Source of the DNA: CALZIK01 sp945787635
GTDB lineage: Bacteria > Acidobacteriota > Thermoanaerobaculia > Multivoradales > JAHEKO01
Assembly (NCBI GenBank): GCA_947259725.1
Contig: CAMYNM010000006.1
Span: forward strand, 62,001 to 126,000
Length of the DNA: 64,000 nucleotides
Direction of reading: 5' to 3'
A model generated the notes under the pieces. It did no database searches. It worked only from the letters and a program-made list of their open reading frames with translations, and was not told the origin of the DNA. Position numbers and translations under genes: made by a program. Below are positions 25,878-34,968 of this stretch, piece by piece; the first letter of the stretch is position 1, and every line of letters starts with the position of its first letter.

Positions 25878-28214
25878 CTACCGCTTGGGGTCGTTGGCAC
25901 CGTCTTCGGTATAGCGAATGGGAATCTCCTTGCCCCCGATCGTCAGTCGTTTGAGAACCGGACGGCGCCGGCCATCGACCTTGAGCTGCTGCTCGACGGC
26001 GCTGTCGAACGCGACCACCGGCTTGCCTTCCGGCTTGGCGCCATCGATCACCGCCTCGAGCCCGGCGACCGCCGCCTGCGAAACGAGAGCGTTGCCGAAG
26101 GTGTCGGCCGGATAGACGCGAAGCAGCCAGGTCGCCTTGCCGCTCGCGTCCTTGACCACCACCAGCTCACCAGAAGAGCGGTCCGGATCCAGCCGGCCGG
26201 GCCGTAGCCGAACCGACTCGGACCAGGTGCGATCCGCCTTCTCGGTCGAATACTCGACCGAGACCTTGTACTCGCCGGCGATCTGGGTGACCTGCTCCAG
26301 GACACCTGAGTAGACGCCCGGACCGGTCTGCTCGAGCGCAATCTCCACGGTTCGGGTCTTCGCGAGCTCGTCGAGCTCGCGTCGACGGTCGCCCAGGGAC
26401 TTGAGGAACAGCTCGCGCGGCGTGAGATCTTTGCTCTTCTCGCGCCACTCGGGATCGAGCGGCAGGCGGCCGGTCTGCAGAATCAGCTCGCGGGCGAACT
26501 TCCGCAGCAGGGTCTCGAAGGACACCCGCGCCGGGAACTGGACCTTGGCCACCAGACGAGCGTTGTCGATCGGCTCGCCGAGGCGCTCGAGCCGGGCTCG
26601 GATCCCGAGCGCGGAGCCCACGATCCCCTTGGATCGCAGATCGAGCCGGAGGCGAGTGGCAACCCGGTCGGAGCGAACCGCGACGAGATAATCCTGTCGT
26701 GGCTCACCGACCACTCGGTAGCCCCACTCTCCCACCGCCGGGTTGGTGACCCGTACCACCAGATAACCGCGGTCTCGGTGCACCGAGGCTCCCGCGAGTG
26801 AGCCCGCAGCCGTCCAGGCTCCGCCCGGAGGCCGGATCTCGAGGTCGAGCTCGGCGTCGAGACGGTCGGTCTGAAGGTTGAAGTACAGCAGGTTGTCGGC
26901 GCCCTCGAAGAAGGTCCGGTAGGCGTCATCTCCGCCGCCACTCGTGCCACGGTCGATCCGGTAGAGGTCGTCGGCGCTGTAGGCCTGCTGCATGTGCAGG
27001 TAGACCTCGCCGAGATCGAGACCGGGGCCGGCGGGGGCGTACCAGCTGCCCGAGGTATTCGACGCCAGGCACTCGAGGCACTCGGTACCGGCGGCGGCGC
27101 CCAGGGCTATCGAGTAGAGCCGGATGTCGTTGGCCTGGAGCTGACTGAGAATCCCGGTGCCCAGGCACGGCGACGCCGGATCGGCGCCGTTGCACGCCCT
27201 CGGCGTTCCGCTGTTCTCCCAGCCGTCGCTCAAGAGCAGAATCGTGCGCTTGCGGTCCGGGCTCGCCGCCTCGGCGGTCAGAATCTGGATCGCCCGCTCG
27301 ACGCCGACGCCCAGAGGCGTCAGGCAGCCGGCGTTGGGCACCGTGACGTTCGCCGCGATCGCTACAATCGCCGCGGCCTTGTTGCCGAAGTTCGCCGGGG
27401 AAAGCGGCGTCGCCGGAACCGTCCAGATGTCTTCCCTGCCGCCCGCCAGGCAGCCGCCGAACGCGACCACGCCGAGCTTGTGGCTCTCGGACATCATCCA
27501 GATGAAGTTCGAGGCGCGGCTCTTCGCGTGGGCGAGATAGGTGTCCCCGGCAAAGGTGTTGGTGATCATGCTGCCCGAGACGTCGTGAACAATAACGAGG
27601 TCCACGTCTCGAACGCCCAGGATGCTCTCGTAGAGCGAGATCGCCACGTTGTCGCCCGGATCGTCATCGGTCGGACTCGCCGTCGTCGGCGTCTCGCCGG
27701 GGTAGACCACATGCGCGCGGACGTGAAACAGGTTGCCCGCGATCGGGGGCACCCAGCTGACGCTCTTGGTGACGACCGAGGGAAAGTCGGTCGGCCACTC
27801 CTGAGTCAGAAAGAACGGCTCGGCCGGGTTGTGCGGCACGGCAAGGGTCCCGATCGCGTTCCAGCTGGCGTCGGTGATCGCCGGCGGCGTCTCACCGATC
27901 GCAGCGTTTCGGTAGTGAAAGAAGATCCGAATACCGTTGGTGATCGTGAAGTCCTGAATCCCGTTGATCTCGAACTTCGCGAAAATCGGGGTGTCGGCGC
28001 CGCGCCGAACCGTGTCCGGCACCGAGGCGTCACCGAAGTCGGCGCCGAGCTTGATGTCGGGCGAATGCCAGTTCGCGCCATTGGCGGCCGCCGTGATGTT
28101 CGGCGCCGGGTCCATTTCCAGGTCGTTATCCTGGGCCCGGGCTACACCACTAAGTGCCGGGAAAAGCAAAGCCCAGATCGCCAGTCGTCGCATCGTCACA
28201 TTCCAACTCCTCAT
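25878..28214 (-). CDS. Secreted von Willebrand factor A domain protein
   Basis: A 778-residue exported protein with signal peptide LAIWALLFPALSGVARA. An N-terminal beta-sandwich region of about 190 residues precedes a vWA domain with a MIDAS motif DVSGSM and TILLLSDGWENSG. A long C-terminal part has further beta-sandwich modules (LYFNLQTDRLDAELDLEI, GVYSGVLEQVTQIAGEYKV). Four cysteines (AGCLTPLG, ACNGADPASPCLG, ECLECLA) may form disulfides within the vWA insert. It is probably a metal-dependent adhesion or binding protein at the cell surface. The ATG at 28214 follows CCGGAGGAGGGATCA. Confidence 0.82.
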   Translation of the reverse strand: MRSWNVTMRRLAIWALLFPALSGVARAQDNDLEMDPAPNITAAANGANWHSPDIKLGADFGDASVPDTVRRGADTPIFAKFEINGIQDFTITNGIRIFFHYRNAAIGETPPAITDASWNAIGTLAVPHNPAEPFFLTQEWPTDFPSVVTKSVSWVPPIAGNLFHVRAHVVYPGETPTTASPTDDDPGDNVAISLYESILGVRDVDLVIVHDVSGSMITNTFAGDTYLAHAKSRASNFIWMMSESHKLGVVAFGGCLAGGREDIWTVPATPLSPANFGNKAAAIVAIAANVTVPNAGCLTPLGVGVERAIQILTAEAASPDRKRTILLLSDGWENSGTPRACNGADPASPCLGTGILSQLQANDIRLYSIALGAAAGTECLECLASNTSGSWYAPAGPGLDLGEVYLHMQQAYSADDLYRIDRGTSGGGDDAYRTFFEGADNLLYFNLQTDRLDAELDLEIRPPGGAWTAAGSLAGASVHRDRGYLVVRVTNPAVGEWGYRVVGEPRQDYLVAVRSDRVATRLRLDLRSKGIVGSALGIRARLERLGEPIDNARLVAKVQFPARVSFETLLRKFARELILQTGRLPLDPEWREKSKDLTPRELFLKSLGDRRRELDELAKTRTVEIALEQTGPGVYSGVLEQVTQIAGEYKVSVEYSTEKADRTWSESVRLRPGRLDPDRSSGELVVVKDASGKATWLLRVYPADTFGNALVSQAAVAGLEAVIDGAKPEGKPVVAFDSAVEQQLKVDGRRRPVLKRLTIGGKEIPIRYTEDGANDPKR

Positions 28215-28439
28215 TGATCCCTCCTCCGGCCTCTCGGCCTTGCTCTTGGTCCCGCGCGAGTTGGGCACGACGTTTCGTTGCCGAGCCCACGCGGGTTTGT
28301 CGTCGTGCAGGGAGCAAGACGAAGGGCGTGCCGGTTTTCTCTCACCCGCGTTCAGGCGATCGAAATCGAACGCGGCTCTGGCCGCCCCGCCGGTCAGCGG
28401 GTGTAGCCGAGAGAAGGAATCGGGAACGGAAGGTGGGCA

Positions 28440-28467
28440 CGAGGGTGAGCCGTCCGGCTCACCCTCG
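28440..28467 (-). terminator. Terminator-like hairpin
   Basis: A 13-base stem (CGAGGGTGAGCCG / CGGCTCACCCTCG) with a 2-base centre, 5 bases after the stop of the gene at 28473. No T-tract follows on the minus strand, so efficiency is uncertain. Confidence 0.5.
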
Positions 28468-28472
28468 CGGGC

Positions 28473-29108
28473 TCAACCTTCGTTGCCGCTGCAGATCTTC
28501 AGGTTTTCCGCGCGAGCCTTGTCTCGCTTGCTCGGAAAGATGATTCTGGGACCGGTCTGATAGTTCCAGTAATCAAAATCGGCGCCGGGAAGCGCCAGCT
28601 GGTGGTAGGTCGCGCTGACCTCCCAATCCATGTACCAGTTTGCCGGCCGACCGTCCTTGCAGGCCTCGGTGACCTTGCGATCCACCCCGGCCCGGAAGCT
28701 CCAGCCGGAAACCGTGAAACCGGGGTCGAGCTCGTACCTGCCGAGCCCGGCGCCCAGGTAGGCGGCCCAGGCGCCGTCCACCATGTGTCCGCTCGGTCCG
28801 TCCTTCATCTGGACGTACGCGTAATAGCGGTAGCCGGCGATCAGATGCTCGATGTCGAAATCAACCCGCTGGAAGTCCTGCTCGTCGGTTCCGATCCGAA
28901 GCTCCGCATAATGCTTGCAGCGCATGCATGTGATCTCGTCGGGCCCCGGTTCAAAGAGCCTCTTTTCGAACGAAAGCTCCGCCGAGCCGATCTGGGCCGA
29001 CATCGCAAAGTCTCCCCATCTCGACGTCTGCGCCGTGGTAGCAGTCGCCCCTATGCCCCAAACCAGTACGACCAACGCCGCCACCCACCAGTTACAAGCC
29101 CTTCTCAC
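28473..29108 (-). CDS. Small secreted, probably outer-membrane, beta-rich protein
   Basis: A 211-residue exported protein. The start is the GTG at 29108, with AAAGGAGG 5 bases upstream, and a signal peptide follows (NWWVAALVVLVWGIGATATTA). The mature part alternates aromatic beta strands (AGYRYYAYVQMKDG, GLGRYELDPGFTVSGWSF, NWYMDWEVSATYHQL), consistent with a small barrel, and contains a CMRC pair. It is divergent from the ECF sigma gene across 142 bases holding an inverted repeat, so it could be a target of that sigma factor. No family is recognised. Confidence 0.65.
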   Translation of the reverse strand: MRRACNWWVAALVVLVWGIGATATTAQTSRWGDFAMSAQIGSAELSFEKRLFEPGPDEITCMRCKHYAELRIGTDEQDFQRVDFDIEHLIAGYRYYAYVQMKDGPSGHMVDGAWAAYLGAGLGRYELDPGFTVSGWSFRAGVDRKVTEACKDGRPANWYMDWEVSATYHQLALPGADFDYWNYQTGPRIIFPSKRDKARAENLKICSGNEG

Positions 29109-29170
29109 ACAGTCCTCCTTTCGAGAATCCACTTTCGCGCCTTCAAGCTCACATCCACCGCTCGTAAGTA

Positions 29171-29198
29171 GAGACGGACATTGAGCAATGTCTGTCTC
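29171..29198. promoter_or_regulatory. Inverted repeat between the ECF sigma gene and its divergent neighbour
   Basis: GAGACGGACATT and AATGTCTGTCTC arms, one mismatch in 12, with a 4-base centre. It lies 52 bases before the sigma gene start. It may be an operator or a leader hairpin controlling the sigma/anti-sigma/CHAT operon and the divergent secreted protein. Confidence 0.45.
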
Positions 29199-29250
29199 AC
29201 CAAAAAGATGAGAGGTAGAATGTCCGGGCGATCATTGCACAGGAGAACCT

Positions 29251-29769
29251 TTGACCGACGCTGACGAGCTCACTCGTATCCGCAAGAAACTGTTACTAGC
29301 CGTCCGCGGGGTCTGCCCCGCCTGGCTGCGGGACCGGGAAGACGACCTGGTGCAGGCCGGAATGATGGCGATCATGCGAATTGCGCCCGAAAGAGAGACA
29401 GATCGGGCGTTCCCTGCGTCTTACTTGCGAAAGGTGGCGTATTCGGCGCTCATCGACGAGATCCGAAGGCATCGAAGCCGGAAGGAGACACCACTAGAAA
29501 CGTCCACAGGAGAGGAACTGCCAATGCCCGAGAGCCGGCCGAGCCCAGAGCGGGAGTCGTTCGGTCGAGAGATCTCGGCGGGAATCCGAAAATGCCTCGC
29601 GCAACTGGTCGAGCCCCGAAAACTGGCCGTCACTCTCCATCTACTGGGGTACAAAGTGCCGCAGATCGCGCAAAAGATGGGTTGGAACACCAAACGGGCC
29701 AGTAACCTCGTCTACCGAGGCCTGGACGGACTGCGGGACTGCCTGCGAGCCATGGAGCTGACGCCATGA
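29251..29769 (+). CDS. ECF-type RNA polymerase sigma factor
   Basis: A 172-residue alternative sigma factor. Region 2 includes DREDDLVQAGMMAIMRI and the helix FPASYLRKVAYSALIDEIRR. Region 4 includes VTLHLLGYKVPQIAQKMGWN and RASNLVYRGLDGLRDCL, a helix-turn-helix for the -35 element. The TTG start at 29251 follows AGGAG. It overlaps the next gene in ATGA. The partner there has an anti-sigma-type zinc motif, so activity is probably held in check at the membrane and released by an envelope signal. Confidence 0.87.
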   Translation: MTDADELTRIRKKLLLAVRGVCPAWLRDREDDLVQAGMMAIMRIAPERETDRAFPASYLRKVAYSALIDEIRRHRSRKETPLETSTGEELPMPESRPSPERESFGREISAGIRKCLAQLVEPRKLAVTLHLLGYKVPQIAQKMGWNTKRASNLVYRGLDGLRDCLRAMELTP

Positions 29770-30452
29770 CCCTCGCTTCCGACGAAACCGAGCGATTGCG
29801 AGAGGCCTTCGCCTCGACGCTCGGGGCGGTGGTTCTGCTCGACGAATGCCTCTCGGCCGATGACGTGCTGGCGGCCGTGCGGGAGGAGTTGCCGCCGGCC
29901 GAGCTGCGGCGGGTGCTCGGCCACGTCGCCACGTGTCCGGTGTGCACCGAGGCGTGGCGGCTGGCAGAGGTCCTCGAGGATGAGACCGGGGCCCAAGCGG
30001 AGCACTCGGCGCCGCCAGCGCGCTTTGCCTGGAAGAAGGCGGCTGGCCTCGCGGCGGCAGCGGCCGTGGTGGTTGTCGTCGGGTTGGTGGTCCAGCGGCA
30101 AGGTCCGGTCCCGGAGCCGACCACGCGGACGGCGGGCGCGCGCGAGCTGGCTCTCGAAGTGGGAACCGAGCCGTTACCTCGTGACGAGTGCATCCTTCGC
30201 TGGACAGCCTTCGAGGGCGCGCGCTACGACGTCATCGTCTCCACCCAGGATCTCGACACGCTGTCGAAGGCGGTCGACCTGGCCCAGCCCGAGTATCGGG
30301 TGCCCGCCGAGCACCTGGCGCTTCGGCCACATCTGCCAAGAGCCGATCTCGACACGGGACTCGCCGGCGAGCCCTTGCTCGTCTACATCGAAGCACACCG
30401 CCCAGGGGAGGGCACAGTGGCCAGCGGGACGTTCTCGTTTACAGTCCGCTGA
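29766..30452 (+). CDS. Membrane anti-sigma factor-like protein
   Basis: A 228-residue protein. The cytoplasmic part has the zinc-finger anti-sigma motif HVATCPVCTEAW (His-x3-Cys-x2-Cys). One membrane helix follows (AAGLAAAAAVVVVVGLVV, about residues 91-108), then an extracytoplasmic domain of about 120 residues with a beta-sandwich feel (YDVIVSTQDLDTL, GEPLLVYIEAHRP). Start and stop overlap with the sigma gene. The stop is 12 bases before the CHAT gene, in the same reading frame. The outside domain may sense or bind the CHAT protein. Confidence 0.8.
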   Translation: MTLASDETERLREAFASTLGAVVLLDECLSADDVLAAVREELPPAELRRVLGHVATCPVCTEAWRLAEVLEDETGAQAEHSAPPARFAWKKAAGLAAAAAVVVVVGLVVQRQGPVPEPTTRTAGARELALEVGTEPLPRDECILRWTAFEGARYDVIVSTQDLDTLSKAVDLAQPEYRVPAEHLALRPHLPRADLDTGLAGEPLLVYIEAHRPGEGTVASGTFSFTVR

Positions 30453-30464
30453 GTTGAGGCCACG

Positions 30465-33284
30465 CTGAAACCGGCGCCGCTCATCCTCGCTCTTCTGCTG
30501 GCTCCGCCGGCGGTTGACCTTCGAGCGGAGGACATCTTCGCAAGCTGCCGCGCAGAGATTCGGATCGGCGAAAACGATCGCTCGGTGGGCGACTGTCTCG
30601 TCCAGGTCGCGCGGCAGGGCAACCGCAAGCGCGAGGCCGCCCTCGAGATCGCGGCCCTGACCGAGCTCCACCCGAACTCGGCCTGGCTGCGGTACTACCG
30701 GGGACGGCTCCTCTGGTGGCCGGACGAAACCGCGCGCGCCGAGCTCTTGGCGGCCGCGGGCGGATTCGCTGAGCAGGGCGACGCCTCCGGCGAGATCCGG
30801 GCGCGCACAAGCCTGGTCACCTTCCTGGGCTTCGACCGCGAGTTCGAGGCCGCGTTCGAGGAGCTCGCCAAAGCCGAGAGGCTTCTCGGGCAGGACCCGA
30901 TACCCGAGAACCGGGCTCTGGTGCTGATCGCCGAAGCCCACTACCTGATGCTCAAAGGCGAGGACCTCGAGAAAGCCCTTCGGCGCCTCAAGGCGGCGCA
31001 TGCGGCGTTCTCGGCGAGCGGCTCCGGCGCCATCCAGGACCGGCTCGAATGCCTGCGATCGCTGATCACCGTGGCCCTCGACCTCGGCCTACGCTCGGAG
31101 TCTCACCAGTACGCCCAGGAGGCCAAGCGCCTGGCCCGCCAGGCGGGAGCCCTCCGCGATCAGGTCTCGACCGGCTACAACGCCATCTACGGGACGCTCA
31201 GAACCGAACTCCCCGATGCCGAGAGCCAAGCTCGGGTGCTCGCCGAGCTGCGCGCGGTCTTCGACCTGGCGCAACGTGTTGGGTATTCCGAGATCGAAGC
31301 CCAGACCCGCCGGTTGCTCGCCGAGATGGAAGGCGGCCCCGAGGCCGACGGACACCTCGCGCGCTGCCGGGAGCTCGCCCGATCGATTCAGGACTCGGAT
31401 CTCGAACGACGCTGCATCCTGGCACTCGCGAGCCGGAGAATCGAAGACGACCCGCGCGAAGCTCGCCGCCTGTTGAGTGCCGCCTACGCCCAAGGGCTCT
31501 CCGAGCCCGGCCCGTGGTCGCTCTTCTACGGCTGGGAAGACCACCTGAGCGTCCTTTGGGCGACCGAACCGCGCGAGCGCGCCCTGGCGGGAGGCGATGC
31601 GGTCCTGGGAGCCATCGAGGCGCTCCGGAGCGCCCAGGTCGGCAACGCTTCGACCCGCCTTCTCGCGGCCTGGGCCGACGCCTACTACTGGCAGTCCGGC
31701 CGCCTGCTCGAAGACTCGCGAGAGCCCGACGCGGTGCGCAAGGCATTCGCCGTGGCCGAGAGGCTGAGAGCCCAGACGCTTCGGGAGGTCCTCGAGCAGG
31801 GTCGATCGGGTTGGTATGAGGTTGCGGCCGAGCTTTCCGAGCTTCCGCAAGATCTATTGCAGAGCCGGCAAGCCACGGAGCTCGATCTCGTCAAGATCTA
31901 CCGCACGCTGCTCGACCCGGGACTCGACTCCGACGGGCGACAGCGGGCGCTCGACCGCCTGGCCGACCTCGAGTCGCGCGAAGCCGAGCTCCAGAGCCGG
32001 CTCGCCGCCCTGGCGCCTTCCTCAACGAGCTTCAAGCCGCCGCGTGAGAATCTCCTCGAGCGGGTGACCGAACGTCTCGCCCACGACGAGGCCCTGCTCT
32101 CTTACCAGCTCGGCTTGTGGCAGGGCTGGGATCGGGAGTTCATGGGCGGCTCGTGGCTTCTGGTCACGACCCGCGCCGGCACCCGGGTCGTGCGACTTGA
32201 GGCGGACCGAGCCTCGATCGAGCCCTGGACCAAGTCGTTTCTGGGCCTTCCCGAGCCCGAGGGCCGGCCCGCCGTTCGGCTCTACCGGGAGATCGTCGCG
32301 GAGGCCCTCGAGGAGCTCGATCCGCGAGTTCGCAAGTTGATCCTCGTACCCGACAGCCTACTCCATCTCCTGCCCTTCGCCGCCTTGCGGCCGGAGGTCG
32401 CGGCGCCACCTCTGATCGATGGCTTCGAGCTCACCTTCGTGCCTTCGGCGGATCTCTGGCTCCACTGGCGCGAGCAGCAGGGCGACACGCGAACAGCGGG
32501 CAAACAGGCACTGGGCTCTCTGGTTCTGGCCAACCCGACCCTCCCGAACGCCACGGAATCGGCCGCCGATCGCTCCTGGGCGTTCCAATCAGCGGCCAAT
32601 CTCGGTCGGCTGCCGTTTGCCGAGCGCGAAGGACGCAGCGTAGCCCGGCGCTTCGGCGGAGCCGCGCGGCTGGTCGCCAACGAGGAAGCCAGTGAGGCCT
32701 TTCTCAAACGGGAGAACCTCGAGCCCTACGGCGTCGTCCATTTCGCGGCCCATGCGGTGACCGATTCCGAGCGACCCAACCGCTCCGCCATCCTGCTCGC
32801 CGCGGGCGACGCGAGCGAAGACGGCTTCCTGCGCCCGGGGGAGATCGCCCGGCTGCGGGGCCTCGACGGCAAGCTGGTGGTCCTCTCCTCCTGCAACAGC
32901 GCCTCTGGCGACGTCCTCCGCGGCGAAGGTGTTCTGAGCCTCGCCCGGGCCTTCTTCGAGGCCGGCGCACACGCGGTGGTGGGCAGTCTCTGGCGGCTCG
33001 ACGACCGCCAGGCGGCCACGTTCTTCGACGACTTCTACGGCCACCTCGCCCGTGGCGAGAGCGTCGCCGAAGCGGTGGCTTCGACCCAGAGGCGTTGGGC
33101 CGCAAAGGGCCGGCCGGCGTCGGCCTGGGCTGGGATCGTCGTGCTCGGCAACGGCGACCTCGTTCCACTGCCGGGCGGCGCCTCCCGACGGTTCACCGCT
33201 GCCTGGGCGGCCGGTCTCGCGGCGCTCGCGCTTCTGGTCGCGCTGTGGTTCCGGCGATCGCGCGCCCGAAGGCCAGGGTCCTGA
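30465..33284 (+). CDS. Exported TPR-CHAT cysteine protease with C-terminal membrane anchor
   Basis: About 939 residues if translation starts at the CTG at 30465, which is preceded by GAGG. That start gives a signal peptide (LKPAPLILALLLAPPAVDLRA); the first conventional start (GTG at 30585) would cut it off. Residues 50-600 are helical TPR-like repeats. The C-terminal CHAT domain has the catalytic pair HFAAHAV (His763) and LSSCNSASG (Cys810), followed by GSLWRLDDRQAATFF. A membrane helix (AAGLAALALLVALWF) and a basic tail end the protein. It would therefore be an envelope-facing caspase-like protease co-expressed with sigma and anti-sigma factors, possibly as regulator or output. Confidence 0.75.
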   Translation: MKPAPLILALLLAPPAVDLRAEDIFASCRAEIRIGENDRSVGDCLVQVARQGNRKREAALEIAALTELHPNSAWLRYYRGRLLWWPDETARAELLAAAGGFAEQGDASGEIRARTSLVTFLGFDREFEAAFEELAKAERLLGQDPIPENRALVLIAEAHYLMLKGEDLEKALRRLKAAHAAFSASGSGAIQDRLECLRSLITVALDLGLRSESHQYAQEAKRLARQAGALRDQVSTGYNAIYGTLRTELPDAESQARVLAELRAVFDLAQRVGYSEIEAQTRRLLAEMEGGPEADGHLARCRELARSIQDSDLERRCILALASRRIEDDPREARRLLSAAYAQGLSEPGPWSLFYGWEDHLSVLWATEPRERALAGGDAVLGAIEALRSAQVGNASTRLLAAWADAYYWQSGRLLEDSREPDAVRKAFAVAERLRAQTLREVLEQGRSGWYEVAAELSELPQDLLQSRQATELDLVKIYRTLLDPGLDSDGRQRALDRLADLESREAELQSRLAALAPSSTSFKPPRENLLERVTERLAHDEALLSYQLGLWQGWDREFMGGSWLLVTTRAGTRVVRLEADRASIEPWTKSFLGLPEPEGRPAVRLYREIVAEALEELDPRVRKLILVPDSLLHLLPFAALRPEVAAPPLIDGFELTFVPSADLWLHWREQQGDTRTAGKQALGSLVLANPTLPNATESAADRSWAFQSAANLGRLPFAEREGRSVARRFGGAARLVANEEASEAFLKRENLEPYGVVHFAAHAVTDSERPNRSAILLAAGDASEDGFLRPGEIARLRGLDGKLVVLSSCNSASGDVLRGEGVLSLARAFFEAGAHAVVGSLWRLDDRQAATFFDDFYGHLARGESVAEAVASTQRRWAAKGRPASAWAGIVVLGNGDLVPLPGGASRRFTAAWAAGLAALALLVALWFRRSRARRPGS

Positions 33285-33303
33285 TTAGCGAATCTAGCGC
33301 GGT

Positions 33304-33669
33304 TTATCTGGAGCGCTTCCCGGACCGGCCCCGTCGGTCCAGGGCCCTGCGGACCAGTTCCAGGTTGTCCGGTTCCGGCCCGACGACGTCCTTGAAGAAC
33401 CGGTCGATCTCGCGCTGCAGTCCCTTCTTTTGCGAGAGCGCGGCGGTGTAGTAGTTCGTGTTGCCTTCCTTCTCGACCTTCAAGAACCCCTTGGCGGCCA
33501 TGCGGCTCACGAACGTCAGGATCGTCCGGTAGTCGCGGTCGCGTCTCTTCTGATCCTCGTTCCAGATCTCGCGCACGTTCGCGCGGCCGAGCTTCCAGCA
33601 GATCCGCATGATCTGCCACTCGGACGGGGATAAGCGTTCCTCCCCGGGTTTTGTCTTCGGTCTCGCCAT
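33304..33669 (-). CDS. BlaI/MecI/CopY-family transcriptional repressor
   Basis: A 121-residue winged-helix repressor. LSPSEWQIMRICWKLGRANV is the typical first helix and the wing region is YRTILTFVSRMAAKGFLKVE. Such regulators are usually inactivated by a membrane protease (BlaR1/MecR1), but none is seen adjacent. The gene is convergent with the CHAT gene (19-base gap) and 138 bases downstream of a secreted hydrolase gene on the same strand. The basic C-terminus (RRGRSGKRSR) is unusual. Targets are unknown; the neighbouring hydrolase or the protease cassette are candidates. Confidence 0.82.
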   Translation of the reverse strand: MARPKTKPGEERLSPSEWQIMRICWKLGRANVREIWNEDQKRRDRDYRTILTFVSRMAAKGFLKVEKEGNTNYYTAALSQKKGLQREIDRFFKDVVGPEPDNLELVRRALDRRGRSGKRSR

Positions 33670-33807
33670 TCGCTATCCCCTCGCTGTCAATGTATTCAGC
33701 CCGCACCGGTGGTATCCGTGTCTTCAGGGCCGGCCCAATCGTCGCCAAAGACATTCTAGTCTGGGAGCGGTTTCGCGGTGGGGGCCGCACCGGACTGAGG
33801 CGATGCG

Positions 33808-34824
33808 TTAGCGAAACTCGGAGTGGGGCAGACTGTTCAGGAAATCCAGATAGGCGGTCGCGGTCTTTCCCGGTTTCTCGAGTATCGGCGTGTGGCCGAC
33901 GCCCTTCAGCTCCGACAGCCTGCAAAGAGCTCCAGACCCTCTTGCATCGCAGTAACCCGCCCAAAACGGCTCGAGAACGCGGTCTTCGGTTCCCCACAAT
34001 ATGAAGGTCGGCCGGTTGATGCTGTCGAGATCCGCGTAGCTGAGGTTGTCCCCTTCCTTGAGCTGGCCGAATATCGTCGTGTTGAGCTCGGACTTTTCCA
34101 GGCCGTCTTTCGTCAGAAACGAATTCGCGAGGAGCGACAGAAGGGTCCACAAGGGGCTGTCCGTTACATAGCGCAGTTTCCTGCCGCCGCTCCAATTGCT
34201 CGCGACGATCAATGGGTTGATGCCTTGGTCCAACTTCTCGTGGAACCTATCCGTGTGCTGGCCTGCGGCACCCGCCGACGCGATCAAGCCGAGAGATCGG
34301 ACCTCGTCGCTGTGGGCCACCGCGAACTCGATCGCGACGGCACCGCCCATGGAGTGGCCGAGAACATGGTACCCGTTCTCCTTCAGGTTCAGCTCCAGAT
34401 GGGTCGCCGCGCAATGAGCTCGCTCGGCCTGGCGCCTGACGGTGTACCTGCCGTCGGGAGCCCCCGGGCTTTCCCCGTGTCCAGCGAGATCGACCGCGAC
34501 CAGGCGATGTTCATGGCCGAGAGGCTCCACCATTTTCAACCAGGTCTCCTTGTTGGCGGTGAAACCGTGCAGAAGCAGAATCGGCTTGCCCCTGCTGTCT
34601 TCCAAACGCGGTTTCTCGGTGTCGAAATAGGCAAGAGTCTCCGTCCACGAACCGCAGCGTGTCTTGAGTGTCTGGCCACGCTTGATGGAATGTTTGGAAT
34701 AGTCCCTCTCCGTTAACTTCTCGTACACGGACTCTTGAGCAGAGCCACTGAGCGCTGCGACCGTGGCTGCAGAAACAACAAGAACTGCGGCCAGAGCGGC
34801 AAGTTTCGTGGTCCTGGTCATCAT
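33808..34824 (-). CDS. Secreted alpha/beta hydrolase
   Basis: A 338-residue exported hydrolase. The signal peptide is LAALAAVLVVSAATVAALSG. The oxyanion region is LLLHGFTANKETW, the nucleophile elbow is LGHSMGGAV and the acid-loop segment is LWGTEDRV, with His in GVGHTPILEKP. These give a complete Ser-Asp-His set of the lipase/epoxide-hydrolase-like group. GGAGGG lies just before two tandem ATGs (34824, 34821); either could be used. It is divergent from the protease cassette and upstream of the BlaI-type gene. Confidence 0.84.
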   Translation of the reverse strand: MMTRTTKLAALAAVLVVSAATVAALSGSAQESVYEKLTERDYSKHSIKRGQTLKTRCGSWTETLAYFDTEKPRLEDSRGKPILLLHGFTANKETWLKMVEPLGHEHRLVAVDLAGHGESPGAPDGRYTVRRQAERAHCAATHLELNLKENGYHVLGHSMGGAVAIEFAVAHSDEVRSLGLIASAGAAGQHTDRFHEKLDQGINPLIVASNWSGGRKLRYVTDSPLWTLLSLLANSFLTKDGLEKSELNTTIFGQLKEGDNLSYADLDSINRPTFILWGTEDRVLEPFWAGYCDARGSGALCRLSELKGVGHTPILEKPGKTATAYLDFLNSLPHSEFR

Positions 34825-34968
34825 CAGCCCTCCCTTGCCAGGTTCTTTTCAACCGTCCTAACAACAACGGCAGCACCTCGCCATACCCCTTGGGGTGGCG
34901 TGCCTGCCCGAGCATGCTAAACTCGGCACAACAATTTTCTTTAGAACGCAGACCGAAGGGGGAACCCG

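Noticed and set aside
24012..26207. A 731-codon plus-strand open frame over the vWA partner gene
   Set aside because: Arg/Gly/Val-rich composition typical of antisense frames at high GC. The minus strand has a signal peptide, SD and terminator.
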